NCBI GenBank assembly: GCA_964606575.1
Contig: CAZSHA010000005.1
Span: 1-64,000 of the forward strand
Direction: 5' to 3'
Length of the DNA: 64,000 bases
Origin: RGIG4576 sp964606575
GTDB lineage: Bacteria > Bacteroidota > Bacteroidia > Bacteroidales > Muribaculaceae
Within the stretch, counting starts at the first letter, position 1. Every line of letters starts with the position of its first letter. Below the pieces are notes generated by a model. That model was given only the letters and a program-made list of their open reading frames with translations, ran no database searches and was not told the DNA's origin. Below, piece after piece: positions 42,594 through 51,238 of this stretch. The position numbers and the translations under genes are program-made.

Positions 42594-43160
42594 TTAATGA
42601 CAATGATGCTCATGAGTGGGGCTTTCATGGCTTCTTCCGCCAAAAAGCCTCCTTATTTCGTGTGGAGCAAGATATGGGATAATCTCTGTGCCTGGAAGAA
42701 AATGGAAGGTGATGTTTTCTATGTGATGCGTTTCCATCACGCTTGTCATCACTTTCTTATCTACCGTGAGCGGCACATATACCTTAGAGCCTTTCACTAC
42801 AGCAGGCCAGTGCTGGTTGCCAAGCGCATGTCCTAGTTCAACGGCTGTGTGAATTAAAGTGGCATAATCGGCTGAAACAAAATTACCCATATCTATTACC
42901 ATCACTTGACTAAGTTCCACTTGGAGGACAACCATTCTTTTTTCAAGTGGCTCATAGAATATGACATCTCCGCTAGATATTTGCGAATGTCGGGCAAGGG
43001 CTATAGGATATTCGTTGCCTTTGTCGCCGACTGCGAGGAAACGGCTCTTTTGAGCAGTCCATTGGTCAAGATGAACCGTTTCCACATCGGCTGTTTTGGC
43101 TCTTGCACTCCATACGCTGTCGTTATATATGTTTCCTAAAATATCGGTTAATACGTTCAT
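42594..43160 (-). CDS. ureE: urease nickel chaperone UreE
   Basis: This 188-residue protein has an N-terminal peptide-binding domain (KSRFLAVGDKGNEYPIAL, with DVIFYEPLEKRMVV) and a C-terminal metal-binding domain (IHTAVELGHALGNQHWPAV). The histidine in GHALGNQHWP is the conserved dimer-interface nickel ligand. A short histidine tail (THEHHCH) gives extra metal sites. It hands nickel to UreG. Confidence 0.92.
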   Translation of the reverse strand: MNVLTDILGNIYNDSVWSARAKTADVETVHLDQWTAQKSRFLAVGDKGNEYPIALARHSQISSGDVIFYEPLEKRMVVLQVELSQVMVIDMGNFVSADYATLIHTAVELGHALGNQHWPAVVKGSKVYVPLTVDKKVMTSVMETHHIENITFHFLPGTEIIPYLAPHEIRRLFGGRSHESPTHEHHCH

Positions 43161-43181
43161 AGAAACTTTATTTAATGATAA

Positions 43182-44900
43182 TTATCCGAACCAGTAGAGT
43201 TGACCTAGCGCAAATTCTCTTGCAGGTGGCACATAGGCGTGTCTTCCATTAACGTAGACCTCAAATGTTTCGGGGTTAACGTCAATTTTAGGCATGAATC
43301 CGTTACGCACCATGTCGGCTTTGGTCAATTGTCGTGTGCGTCGTACTGGATATATGATGCGTTCTAGTCCATAACGCTCTTTTATACCCAGCTCATAGGA
43401 TGCTTGTGATACAAATGAAAGACATGTCGCAGGCATGGCTCTTCCGAAGGCACCGAACATGGGTCGCATAACCACAGGTTGCGGAGTGGGTAGCGAGGCA
43501 TTAGTGTCCCCCATTTTAGCCCAGTTGATAAGACCTCCCTTAATCACAATTTTTGGTTTTGTGCCGAAGAATGCTGGTTCCCAAAGAACCAAGTCAGCCA
43601 TTTTGCCCTTTTCAACAGAGCCTATGATGTCGCTCACACCGAAAGTGATAGCTGGGTTAATCGTGATTTTGGCTAGGTAACGGAGTACACGGAAATTGTC
43701 GTTTTCAGATGAGTCTTCAGCCAACTTACCGCTCACATCTTTCATGTAAGATGCCATTTGTATAGTACGCATGAACGATTCACCTACGCGTCCCATAGCT
43801 TGAGAGTCGCTTGTAACCATAGATATTACTCCAAGGTCGTGTAGCACATTCTCTGCTGCTTGAGTTTCTGGACGTACTCGGCTTTCGGCGAAAGATACGT
43901 CTGACGGTATTTTGGGATTTAGATTGTGGCACACCATAATCATGTCGAACAACTCGGCTTGAGAATTGATGCCGAATGGAAGTGTCGGGTTGGTAGAAGA
44001 CGGCAATACGTTAGGCATAGAAGCCACTTTCAACAAGTCGGGGGCATGTCCGCCTCCCGCACCTTCGCTATGGTAGGTGTGGATTGTACGTCCGTCGATA
44101 GCCGCTAAAGTGTCTTCCACGTAACCGCTTTCGTTGAGGGTATCGGTGTGAATAGCCACTTGCACATCATATTTGTCGGCAACCGAAAGACACGCTTTGA
44201 TAGATGATGGAGTTGAACCCCAATCTTCATGAATTTTGAAGCCGCAAGCACCCGCTTCAGCTTGTTCCATCATCGGATATTTGATAGCACAATTGCCTTT
44301 GCCCAAGAATCCGATATTGATAGGAAGTTCTTCTGCAGATTGCAACATCAACCGCAAATTCCAAGGACCTGATGTGATGGTTGTTCCATTAGTGCCATCG
44401 GTAGGACCGATACCACCTCCGATTAGAGTGGTTATACCGTTGCTCAAGCAATCGTAGGCTTGTTGAGGTGAAATGAAATGCACGTGTCCGTCGATAGCCC
44501 CGGCTGTCAATATTAGGTTCTCACCAGAAATTGAATCGGTGGAAGCTCCAGTGACTAGGTCGGGAGAAACACCGTCCATTACATTAGGATTCCCAGCTTT
44601 TCCTATGCCCGCTATTTTACCGTCCTTAATACCCACATCGGCTTTAATAACCCCAAGTATAGGGTCAAGTATGGTAACATTAGTGATGACGGTGTCGAGC
44701 GATCCTTCATTGGCTGTCATGGTGTTAGCGAGTCCCATGCCGTCACGGAAAGTTTTGCCGCCGCCATAGACTAGCTCGTCGCCATAACCTCTAAGGTCTT
44801 TTTCTATTTCGACATAAAGGTTGGTGTTACCGAGTCTGATTTTATCGCCAACGGTAGGGCCAAATAGATTGTTATATTCTTGTCTTGATATAGTTGCCAT
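43182..44900 (-). CDS. ureC: urease alpha subunit
   Basis: This 572-residue catalytic subunit hydrolyses urea to ammonia and carbamate at a dinuclear nickel site. All ligands are present: His139 and His141 (DGHVHF), the carbamylated Lys222 with His224 (GFKIHEDWG), His251, His277 (HTYHSEGAGGGHAPD), and Asp365 (TSDSQAMGR). The flap Cys324-His325 is in MVCHNLNP. Numbering is five above Klebsiella urease throughout, so the core has no indels. It lies between ureB and ureE. Confidence 0.98.
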   Translation of the reverse strand: MATISRQEYNNLFGPTVGDKIRLGNTNLYVEIEKDLRGYGDELVYGGGKTFRDGMGLANTMTANEGSLDTVITNVTILDPILGVIKADVGIKDGKIAGIGKAGNPNVMDGVSPDLVTGASTDSISGENLILTAGAIDGHVHFISPQQAYDCLSNGITTLIGGGIGPTDGTNGTTITSGPWNLRLMLQSAEELPINIGFLGKGNCAIKYPMMEQAEAGACGFKIHEDWGSTPSSIKACLSVADKYDVQVAIHTDTLNESGYVEDTLAAIDGRTIHTYHSEGAGGGHAPDLLKVASMPNVLPSSTNPTLPFGINSQAELFDMIMVCHNLNPKIPSDVSFAESRVRPETQAAENVLHDLGVISMVTSDSQAMGRVGESFMRTIQMASYMKDVSGKLAEDSSENDNFRVLRYLAKITINPAITFGVSDIIGSVEKGKMADLVLWEPAFFGTKPKIVIKGGLINWAKMGDTNASLPTPQPVVMRPMFGAFGRAMPATCLSFVSQASYELGIKERYGLERIIYPVRRTRQLTKADMVRNGFMPKIDVNPETFEVYVNGRHAYVPPAREFALGQLYWFG

Positions 44901-44916
44901 AATCTATGAAAGTGTT

Positions 44917-45354
44917 TTAGTTTGATTTGAATCCATATTCGTTCATTCGTTTTACCGAGTTTATAAACTTAGGATAGAATGTAGGAGAATCTTGTCCTCC
45001 TGTGTATCCGTTTGTGAGGTCGTTGAATCCTACGACTCGTTGTTTGCCGCCAAAACTTACAACTTCAACTTCTTTTTCCTCGCCAGGCTCAAACCTTATT
45101 GCTGAGGTGGCGGGAATGTTCAAGTGACATCCGAAAGTTGCAGGCCGGTCAAATTCTAGATACCTGTTCACTTCAAAAAAATGGAAGTGAGAACCTACTT
45201 GAATAGGGCGATCGCCAGTGTTTCTCACTTTAACTCTGGCAGTGTGTCTAGTGGTGTTGTATTCTATGGGTTCGCTTCTTAAAATTATTCCGCCCACAGC
45301 TACGGGTTTGTCGGGTATGAACCCATTCTGTATATTGTTATTATCTTTATCCAT
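44917..45354 (-). CDS. ureB: urease beta subunit
   Basis: This 145-residue structural subunit has PVAVGGIILRSEPIEYN, the typical VGSHFHFFEVNRYLEFDR and a final FGGKQRVVGFNDLTNGY. It packs on the alpha subunit in the urease trimer. The first 15 residues and the last 20 are longer than in Klebsiella. It is separate from gamma, unlike the fused ureAB of Helicobacter. Confidence 0.97.
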   Translation of the reverse strand: MDKDNNNIQNGFIPDKPVAVGGIILRSEPIEYNTTRHTARVKVRNTGDRPIQVGSHFHFFEVNRYLEFDRPATFGCHLNIPATSAIRFEPGEEKEVEVVSFGGKQRVVGFNDLTNGYTGGQDSPTFYPKFINSVKRMNEYGFKSN

Positions 45355-45400
45355 ACATGTTGTAGTGTTGAAGAGTTGATACTAAAAATTAATTATTGGC

Positions 45401-45703
45401 TCATTTGATAGGGTTGTGGATGCTGACTAGCCTTGTGCCATCGGTGAAAACGGCTTCTATCTGAAGCAATGTTACCATGTCGGCTACTCCATCCATTACT
45501 TGCTCTTTTTTCAATACGTTGGAAGCGTAGTTCATCACTTCCTCTACAGTCTTGCCTTCTCTTGCTCCTTCTAAAGCGGCAGATGTGATATATGCTATAG
45601 CTTCGGGGTAATTCAGCTTCATGCCCTTTTTCAACCGTCGCTCAGCAATTAGCCCCATAGATAGCAACATCAACTTATCATGTTCTCTTGGTGTCAAATG
45701 CAT
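45401..45703 (-). CDS. ureA: urease gamma subunit
   Basis: The start at 45703 yields the standard MHLTPREHDKLMLLSMGLIA N-terminus and 100 residues; the upstream ATG would add 23 residues alien to the family. Marks are RRLKKGMKLNYPEAIAYITS and EGAREGKTVEEVM, with LLQIEAVFTDGTRLVSIHNPI at the end. It is the first gene of the urease operon. No clear TAnnTTTG box was found in the 195 bases shared with gltX, so the urease promoter is not assigned. Confidence 0.97.
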   Translation of the reverse strand: MHLTPREHDKLMLLSMGLIAERRLKKGMKLNYPEAIAYITSAALEGAREGKTVEEVMNYASNVLKKEQVMDGVADMVTLLQIEAVFTDGTRLVSIHNPIK

Positions 45704-45862
45704 AATAAAAATGTTTTTAAGTTGTAAAATAGATATTCTTATAACATTGCGTGCGTGTAAAAGTTTAGGCAAAACGCTTTTTTCCTATGGCTTAAACACG
45801 CAATTTTATTAGCTTTCTTGCGTTTTTAGTTCTTGGTTGGCTAGAGTGTCGTTAAAATATGC

Positions 45863-45870
45863 TAACTTTG
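45863..45870 (+). promoter_or_regulatory. -7 element TAACTTTG of gltX
   Basis: A TAnnTTTG match 28 bases before the gltX start, with TTG at 45837-45839, a spacing of 23. Confidence 0.55.
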
Positions 45871-45898
45871 CGAATTGAAATATTTAATTTGACATAGT

Positions 45899-47431
45899 AT
45901 GGCTAGAAAAGTAAGAGTACGTTTTGCTCCGTCACCCACAGGAGCTCTTCATATTGGCGGTGTTCGTACCGCATTATACAACTATTTGTTTGCTCGCCAA
46001 AATGGCGGAGATATGATTTTGCGTATCGAAGATACCGATTCAACCCGCTTTGTGCCTGGTGCTGAAGAATATATAAATGAGGCGTTGGCATGGCTTGGTA
46101 TAGGAATAGATGAAGGTGTGCGTGAGGGCGGAATTTATGGACCTTACAAGCAAAGTGAGCGTAGGGATATTTATCGTGAGCATGTAGACCGCTTGTTGGC
46201 TGATGGAAAGGCTTACATAGCGTTTGACACGCCTGAAGAACTTGAGGCAAAACGTGCCGAAGTGCAAAATTTCCAATACGATGCGTCTACGCGTATGTCA
46301 ATGCGTAATTCATTGTCAATACCAGCCGATGAGGTGAAATCTCTTATTGATGGCGGTGAGAAGTATGTAGTTCGTTTTAAGATAGAGCCTAATGTTAATG
46401 TGGAGGTTGATGACCTTATCAGAGGAAAGGTTGTCATCAATTCATCAATATTGGACGACAAGGTGCTTTATAAGAGTGCCGACGACCTGCCTACTTACCA
46501 TTTGGCTAATATCGTAGATGACCATTTAATGGAGGTATCTCATGTGATTCGAGGTGAGGAATGGTTGCCGTCAGCACCGCTTCATGTGTTGCTTTACGAG
46601 GCTTTCGGCTGGAAAGATTCGATGCCTCAGTTTGTTCACTTACCGTTGCTGCTAAAGCCTACCGGTAAAGGTAAATTAAGCAAGCGTGATGGAAAGAAAC
46701 TGGGTTTCCCGGTTTTCCCTATGGAGTGGAAAGATAACGAAGATGTGTGGGCTGGTTTCCGTGAAGAAGGTTTCTTGCCAGAGGCGGTTGTGAATTTTGT
46801 AGGTTTGCTTGGTTGGAATCCTGGCGACGACCGTGAAATGTTGTCTATTGACGATATGATAAAGGAATTTTCGTTTGAGCATTGCTCAAAGAGCGGCGCG
46901 CGTTTCAACTACGATAAGGCTATATGGTTCAATCATGAGTATCTTATCAATATGCCCGATGAGAAGTTGGCTGAATTGTTCAAGCCAGTACTTGCAGGAA
47001 AAGGTGTAGATGTAGACAAGTATAGTAACGAGTTCTTTACAAAGGTGGTATCGCTTGTTAAAGGTCGTATCTCGTTTGTTAAAGACCTTTGGGAACAATC
47101 AAAATTCTTCTTTGAAGCTCCAGTTGAGTTTGCCGAGAAAGATATAAAGAAGCGTTGGAAAGAAGATACTCCAGCTATCATGAAAGAGCTTGTTGGTGTT
47201 TTAGAAGGAATAGAAGACTTTAGCTCAAAACCATCGGAAGATGTTGTGATAGGATGGATTACTGATAAGGGGTATCACATGGGAAATGTGATGAATGCGT
47301 TCCGTCTGACTGTGGTGGGCGAGTGTAAAGGTCCGCACATGTTTGATATTACCGAATTGATAGGCAAAGAGGAAACCATAAAGCGTATAAAGACTGGAAT
47401 TGAAAAAATAGGTAACGGAATAGATGCTTAA
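45899..47431 (+). CDS. gltX: glutamyl-tRNA synthetase
   Basis: This 510-residue class I synthetase charges tRNA-Glu. The HIGH-type motif is HIGG at 18-21 in FAPSPTGALHIGGVRTA. The KMSKS-type motif is KLSKR at 259-263. LRIEDTDSTRFV and PTYHLANIVDDHLMEVSHVIRGEEWL are family marks. Whether it is discriminating or also charges tRNA-Gln was not determined. It overlaps the next gene by eight bases. Confidence 0.96.
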   Translation: MARKVRVRFAPSPTGALHIGGVRTALYNYLFARQNGGDMILRIEDTDSTRFVPGAEEYINEALAWLGIGIDEGVREGGIYGPYKQSERRDIYREHVDRLLADGKAYIAFDTPEELEAKRAEVQNFQYDASTRMSMRNSLSIPADEVKSLIDGGEKYVVRFKIEPNVNVEVDDLIRGKVVINSSILDDKVLYKSADDLPTYHLANIVDDHLMEVSHVIRGEEWLPSAPLHVLLYEAFGWKDSMPQFVHLPLLLKPTGKGKLSKRDGKKLGFPVFPMEWKDNEDVWAGFREEGFLPEAVVNFVGLLGWNPGDDREMLSIDDMIKEFSFEHCSKSGARFNYDKAIWFNHEYLINMPDEKLAELFKPVLAGKGVDVDKYSNEFFTKVVSLVKGRISFVKDLWEQSKFFFEAPVEFAEKDIKKRWKEDTPAIMKELVGVLEGIEDFSSKPSEDVVIGWITDKGYHMGNVMNAFRLTVVGECKGPHMFDITELIGKEETIKRIKTGIEKIGNGIDA

Positions 47432-48509
47432 ACGCAAGATATATATATTGTTAGCTCTGTTTGCGGTTGTGCTTTCGGCTCAATCGCAAGGAGTGACGTG
47501 GAGCGTAGATTATAATCTTATATTCGACAACCGAGAGGGTGATACTTATTACTCGGATGCGAGAACTAATTTTATATCTCGCTTGTCGCCTGAATTGGGA
47601 ATCACGTTCTTGAACGAAACCCATAAAGTGGCGGGTGGAGTGTCGTGGATTCAGCCTGTTGGGAACGAGTGGAACGACTATAAGTTGTGTCCTACGGTTT
47701 ATTATCATTATAATGCGTCCGAATGGCGGATGAGTTTCGGAATGTTTCCACGCTCGCAGTTTATCGAGCCGTTGCCTACATTCTTGTTGAGCGACTCGAT
47801 AGCTTATCATCAACCTAATGTGCGTGGATTGTTGATTCAATATGTTATGCCTAGGGGATATGCAGAATTGTCGCTTGACTGGCGTAGCTTGCAAAGCGAG
47901 AAGAACCGTGAGGCTTTCAATGTGAATTTTAATGGGCAATGGAATCCTAAAGGGGTGTTGCTTATAGGTGGTCATGCTCAAGTCAATCATTTGGCAAAGC
48001 GTAAGAATGCACCCGAAGGAGAAGGTGTTAATGATGACATAATGGCAAATCCTTATTTGGGATTGAACCTTACTGGTAAGACATGGCTGGATAGCCTTGT
48101 GGTTAAGGCTGGGGCTTTGGTGTCGATGCAGCGTTCGCGTGCGGTTGGCGGCTGGCAGAACCGCGCTGGAGTGTTGCTTGATGTGGTTGCCGAAAAGAAG
48201 CGAATAAGCGTTGAGGAAACATTGTTTGCGGGTAAGGGTGTTATGCCTTTATATCCTATGTTCGGCAGTTTGCTGAATATGGGCGACCCTTATTTTCAAT
48301 CTCCGTTTTATAGCAGAACTGATGTGAACTTCCATTTCATACGTGACCGTTTTGTGAATCTTGAAGCATCGCTTGTGTTCCATTATACCGAGAAGGCTTT
48401 CGGATTCTGGCAACAACTTAAATTGCGTGTGTTTATGGATGATAATCTATGGAAACGCAGAAATGACAAGGCAAGGTCACATGCCGACTGGTTGCGTAAT
48501 AACTATTAA
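47424..48509 (+). CDS. predicted outer-membrane beta-barrel protein
   Basis: This 361-residue protein has a signal peptide (MLKRKIYILLALFAVVLSAQS). The body has many alternating aromatic strands (WSVDYNLIFDNREGDTYYSD, MSFGMFPRSQFIEPLPTFL, AYHQPNVRGLLIQYV) and a late strand LKLRVFMDDNLWKRR. This fits an outer-membrane barrel of 14 or more strands. It overlaps gltX by eight bases and lies 18 before waaA. A link with lipid A or surface assembly is suggested only by that neighbour. Confidence 0.6.
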   Translation: MLKRKIYILLALFAVVLSAQSQGVTWSVDYNLIFDNREGDTYYSDARTNFISRLSPELGITFLNETHKVAGGVSWIQPVGNEWNDYKLCPTVYYHYNASEWRMSFGMFPRSQFIEPLPTFLLSDSIAYHQPNVRGLLIQYVMPRGYAELSLDWRSLQSEKNREAFNVNFNGQWNPKGVLLIGGHAQVNHLAKRKNAPEGEGVNDDIMANPYLGLNLTGKTWLDSLVVKAGALVSMQRSRAVGGWQNRAGVLLDVVAEKKRISVEETLFAGKGVMPLYPMFGSLLNMGDPYFQSPFYSRTDVNFHFIRDRFVNLEASLVFHYTEKAFGFWQQLKLRVFMDDNLWKRRNDKARSHADWLRNNY

Positions 48510-48527
48510 TAATATCTTTTGAATAGA

Positions 48528-49754
48528 ATGAATTTCATATATAACTTGACAATATCGGCATATCGTTTGGCTGCGAAATGCATCTCGGGTAAAAATCCAA
48601 AAGCCGCAAAGATGCTTGCTGGTCAGGCTAAGACATTTGATATATTAAAAGAGAAAATCAACCCTTCCGATAGTTATATATGGATTCATGTGGCATCGCT
48701 TGGTGAGTTTGAGCAAGGTCGTCCGCTCATAGAGAAAATAAAGCGAGAGAATCCTGCTCAAAAGATATTGCTTACATTCTTCTCTCCTTCGGGGTATGAA
48801 GTTCGTAAGAATTACAGTGAGGCTGATGTGATATGCTATTTGCCATTTGATTTGCCTAAGAATGTAAAGCGGTTCTTAGATTTGGTGAATCCTTCAATGG
48901 CAATCTTTGTGAAATATGAGTTTTGGGGAAATTATCTAGGACAATTAAAAAAGAGGGGAATACCCGCTTATATAATATCTTCGATATTCCGTCCGACACA
49001 GTCATTCTTTAAGCCTTGGGGCGGCATGTTCCGCAACATGTTGAGATGCTATACGCGTATATTCGTACAAGATGAAGCATCTCGTGACTTGTTGGCGAAA
49101 ATCGGTGTGACCAATGTAGATGTGTGCGGTGATACTCGTTTTGACCGAGTTACCGACATTATGGCTGCAACTAAACCTTATCCTATAGTTGAAAGTTTCA
49201 CGAAAGATGCTTTCACGCTCATAATAGGTAGCTCTTGGCAACCAGATGAAGATATAATCATTCCTTATTTCAATGAGCATCCAGAAATGAAGCTGATCAT
49301 TGCACCTCATGAATTTAGCGATGCTAGGATTGATATGCTGAAGTCACGCATTACACGTAAAACGGTGTGTTATACTGGAACTAATGAAGTTGAAGCGGCT
49401 GATGCCGATTGCTTGATTATAAATTGTTTCGGAATATTGTCATCATGCTATCGTTATGCCGATGTTGCCCATATAGGCGGAGGTTTCGGAGCTGGAATAC
49501 ACAATATAAATGAAGCTGCCGTATATGGCATGCCTGTTATTTTTGGACCTAAATATAACAAGTTTAAAGAGGCTCATGATTTGCTTGCTATAGGCGGAGC
49601 GTTCAGCGTGCATAGCAGTGCCGAGTTTGTTGCCGTGATGGATAGGATGCTTGCTGATAAAGACTACCTTGAACAAAGCGGCACAAAGGCCAGAGAATAT
49701 ATAGAATCTCAATTGGGGGCGACCGAATATATTTACAAGTCGATATTTGTATAA
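48528..49754 (+). CDS. waaA: 3-deoxy-D-manno-octulosonic acid transferase
   Basis: This 408-residue protein (start at the ATG 48528; a TTG three codons upstream was rejected) is a membrane-bound GT30 transferase that adds Kdo to lipid A precursors. The N-terminal domain shows IWIHVASLGEFEQGRPLIEKI with the catalytic glutamate of the ASxGE motif. FVKYEFWGNYL and the C-terminal GGGFGAGIHNINEAAVYGMPV donor-binding region follow. The N-terminal helix anchors it to the membrane. It is co-directional with gltX and the barrel gene. Confidence 0.94.
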   Translation: MNFIYNLTISAYRLAAKCISGKNPKAAKMLAGQAKTFDILKEKINPSDSYIWIHVASLGEFEQGRPLIEKIKRENPAQKILLTFFSPSGYEVRKNYSEADVICYLPFDLPKNVKRFLDLVNPSMAIFVKYEFWGNYLGQLKKRGIPAYIISSIFRPTQSFFKPWGGMFRNMLRCYTRIFVQDEASRDLLAKIGVTNVDVCGDTRFDRVTDIMAATKPYPIVESFTKDAFTLIIGSSWQPDEDIIIPYFNEHPEMKLIIAPHEFSDARIDMLKSRITRKTVCYTGTNEVEAADADCLIINCFGILSSCYRYADVAHIGGGFGAGIHNINEAAVYGMPVIFGPKYNKFKEAHDLLAIGGAFSVHSSAEFVAVMDRMLADKDYLEQSGTKAREYIESQLGATEYIYKSIFV

Positions 49755-49824
49755 GTGGATTTTTTGAGGGTGTAAAAAAACGGTTATTGAATAGAATTTT
49801 GCTAATTATAAATAAATACTGGAT

Positions 49825-50613
49825 ATGAAAAAATATATATTGTCTTTGGCTGTAGCTGGCACTTTGATTTTGCAAGGATGCAGCACGGTGGCTGTAACTG
49901 GTCGTAGCCAGTTGAACTTGGTAAGCGATAGTGAGGTGTTGACTTCTAGCCTTACCCAATATAATGATTATATGAAGTCGGCTGCAAAGTCAACAAACAA
50001 GGCACAGACTGCTATGGTGGTTCGTGTTGGTCAGAAGATAGCTGCCGCTACCGAGAAATATTTGCGTGAAAACGGACTAGAAAATGAAATAAAAAATTAT
50101 AGTTGGGAATTTAACTTGGTTCAAAGCGACGAGGTGAACGCATTTTGCATGCCAGGCGGAAAAATCGTAGTTTATGAAGGGTTGATGAAACTTGCTTCAA
50201 GTGAAGACGAGCTAGCTGTAGTTGTGGGTCACGAAGTGGCGCATGCTGTGGCGAAGCATAGCAACGAGCGTATGAGCCAACAAGTATTGGCATCTTATGG
50301 TTCGCAAGCGCTTTCGGCTGCGTTGTCAAAGAAAAGTGCAATTACTCAACAAGTTGCCAGCACAGTATATGGGTTAGGCTCACAATATGGCGTGATGTTG
50401 CCATTCTCTCGCAAGCATGAGAGTGAAGCAGACTATATGGGCTTGATATTCATGAAGATGGCAGGATATAATCCAGATGCGGCTGTAACATTTTGGAAAA
50501 AGATGTCAGCACAAGGAGGAAGCACACCAGAATTTATGAGTACGCACCCTAGCGATAGCCGCCGTATTGATGACATAAACAAAGCCCTTCCCGAAATCAA
50601 GCAAAAATACTAA
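49825..50613 (+). CDS. M48-family metalloprotease lipoprotein
   Basis: This 262-residue protein has a lipobox with Cys19 (LILQGCSTVAVTGRS). The zinc motif HEVAH is at 136-140 and the third ligand Glu201 is in ESEADYMGL. Length and layout match periplasmic M48 lipoproteins of the LoiP/YcaL type, which deal with misfolded outer-membrane proteins. TPEFMSTHPSDSRRID near the end is typical. It has its own terminator. Confidence 0.93.
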   Translation: MKKYILSLAVAGTLILQGCSTVAVTGRSQLNLVSDSEVLTSSLTQYNDYMKSAAKSTNKAQTAMVVRVGQKIAAATEKYLRENGLENEIKNYSWEFNLVQSDEVNAFCMPGGKIVVYEGLMKLASSEDELAVVVGHEVAHAVAKHSNERMSQQVLASYGSQALSAALSKKSAITQQVASTVYGLGSQYGVMLPFSRKHESEADYMGLIFMKMAGYNPDAAVTFWKKMSAQGGSTPEFMSTHPSDSRRIDDINKALPEIKQKY

Positions 50614-50679
50614 GAAGTATATTTTGAATTTTCTTATAAATTCAAGTGCAGCTTCAATTAATTTCGTTAGAATAACAAA

Positions 50680-50718
50680 AATAGGAAATCGGCCGAGTGT
50701 GCAGGTTTTCTATTTTCT
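50680..50718 (+). terminator. terminator after the M48 protease gene
   Basis: AATAGGAAATC at 50680-50690 pairs with GGTTTTCTATT at 50704-50714 (two G-U), then a T-rich tail. Confidence 0.65.
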
Positions 50719-50737
50719 TTGTTTTCACACTCAAGCA

Positions 50738-50768
50738 TTTGCTTTTATCCATATAATCATTATTTTTG
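50738..50768 (+). promoter_or_regulatory. promoter of the RHS toxin locus
   Basis: TTTG at 50738-50741, exactly 19 bases, then TATTTTTG at 50761-50768, 30 bases before the small partner gene. Confidence 0.75.
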
Positions 50769-50798
50769 CAATAGAATATTAATCGTTAAATCTATCTT

Positions 50799-51224
50799 AT
50801 GCGAAAGAAGGTATATATCGTGTTCCTGATATCTATGCTTGTTACACTCACTTCTGTTGTGAATGTCACTTACACATATGATTCGGCTGGCAATCGAATA
50901 AAAAAGGAGATACCTCTAAACACTATATCAGAAGAATACAATGACGAGATTGAAGTTCGCTCGTACTCTGAGCGATTGGCAAAGAAAACAGTAACTATAT
51001 ATCCTAATCCTACTCAAGGCATATTGAAAGTAGCTGTGAAAGGTTGGGAAGATACTGATGCGTGTGAATATCTTATATACAACCAATCGGGACAATTATT
51101 AAAAACAGCAAGTGCAATATCACCAATTACAGAAATTGACTTGTCGACATATAAGAACGGAATATATATAATGTCAATTGTGATAAACAGAACAGAATCA
51201 AGCTGGAAAATTATTAAGGAATAA
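50799..51224 (+). CDS. small RHS-like protein with sorting-like domain
   Basis: This 141-residue protein has a signal or membrane segment (VYIVFLISMLVTLTSVV) and one RHS-type motif (YTYDSAGNRIKKE). About 75 residues follow of the T9SS type A sorting type (TIYPNPTQGILKVAVKG, LLKTASAISPITEIDLS, GIYIMSIVINRTESSWKII). It lies 14 bases before the 2084-residue RHS toxin and shares its promoter. It may be a surface partner of the toxin or a leftover of an older RHS gene. Confidence 0.65.
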   Translation: MRKKVYIVFLISMLVTLTSVVNVTYTYDSAGNRIKKEIPLNTISEEYNDEIEVRSYSERLAKKTVTIYPNPTQGILKVAVKGWEDTDACEYLIYNQSGQLLKTASAISPITEIDLSTYKNGIYIMSIVINRTESSWKIIKE

Positions 51225-51238
51225 ACCTACCACCTATC

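Noticed and set aside
42584..42643. Longer start of ureF
   Set aside because: It would overlap ureE by 50 bases and add residues foreign to the family.
45704..45772. Longer start of ureA
   Set aside because: The gamma subunit begins MHLTPREHDK; the extra 23 residues do not fit.
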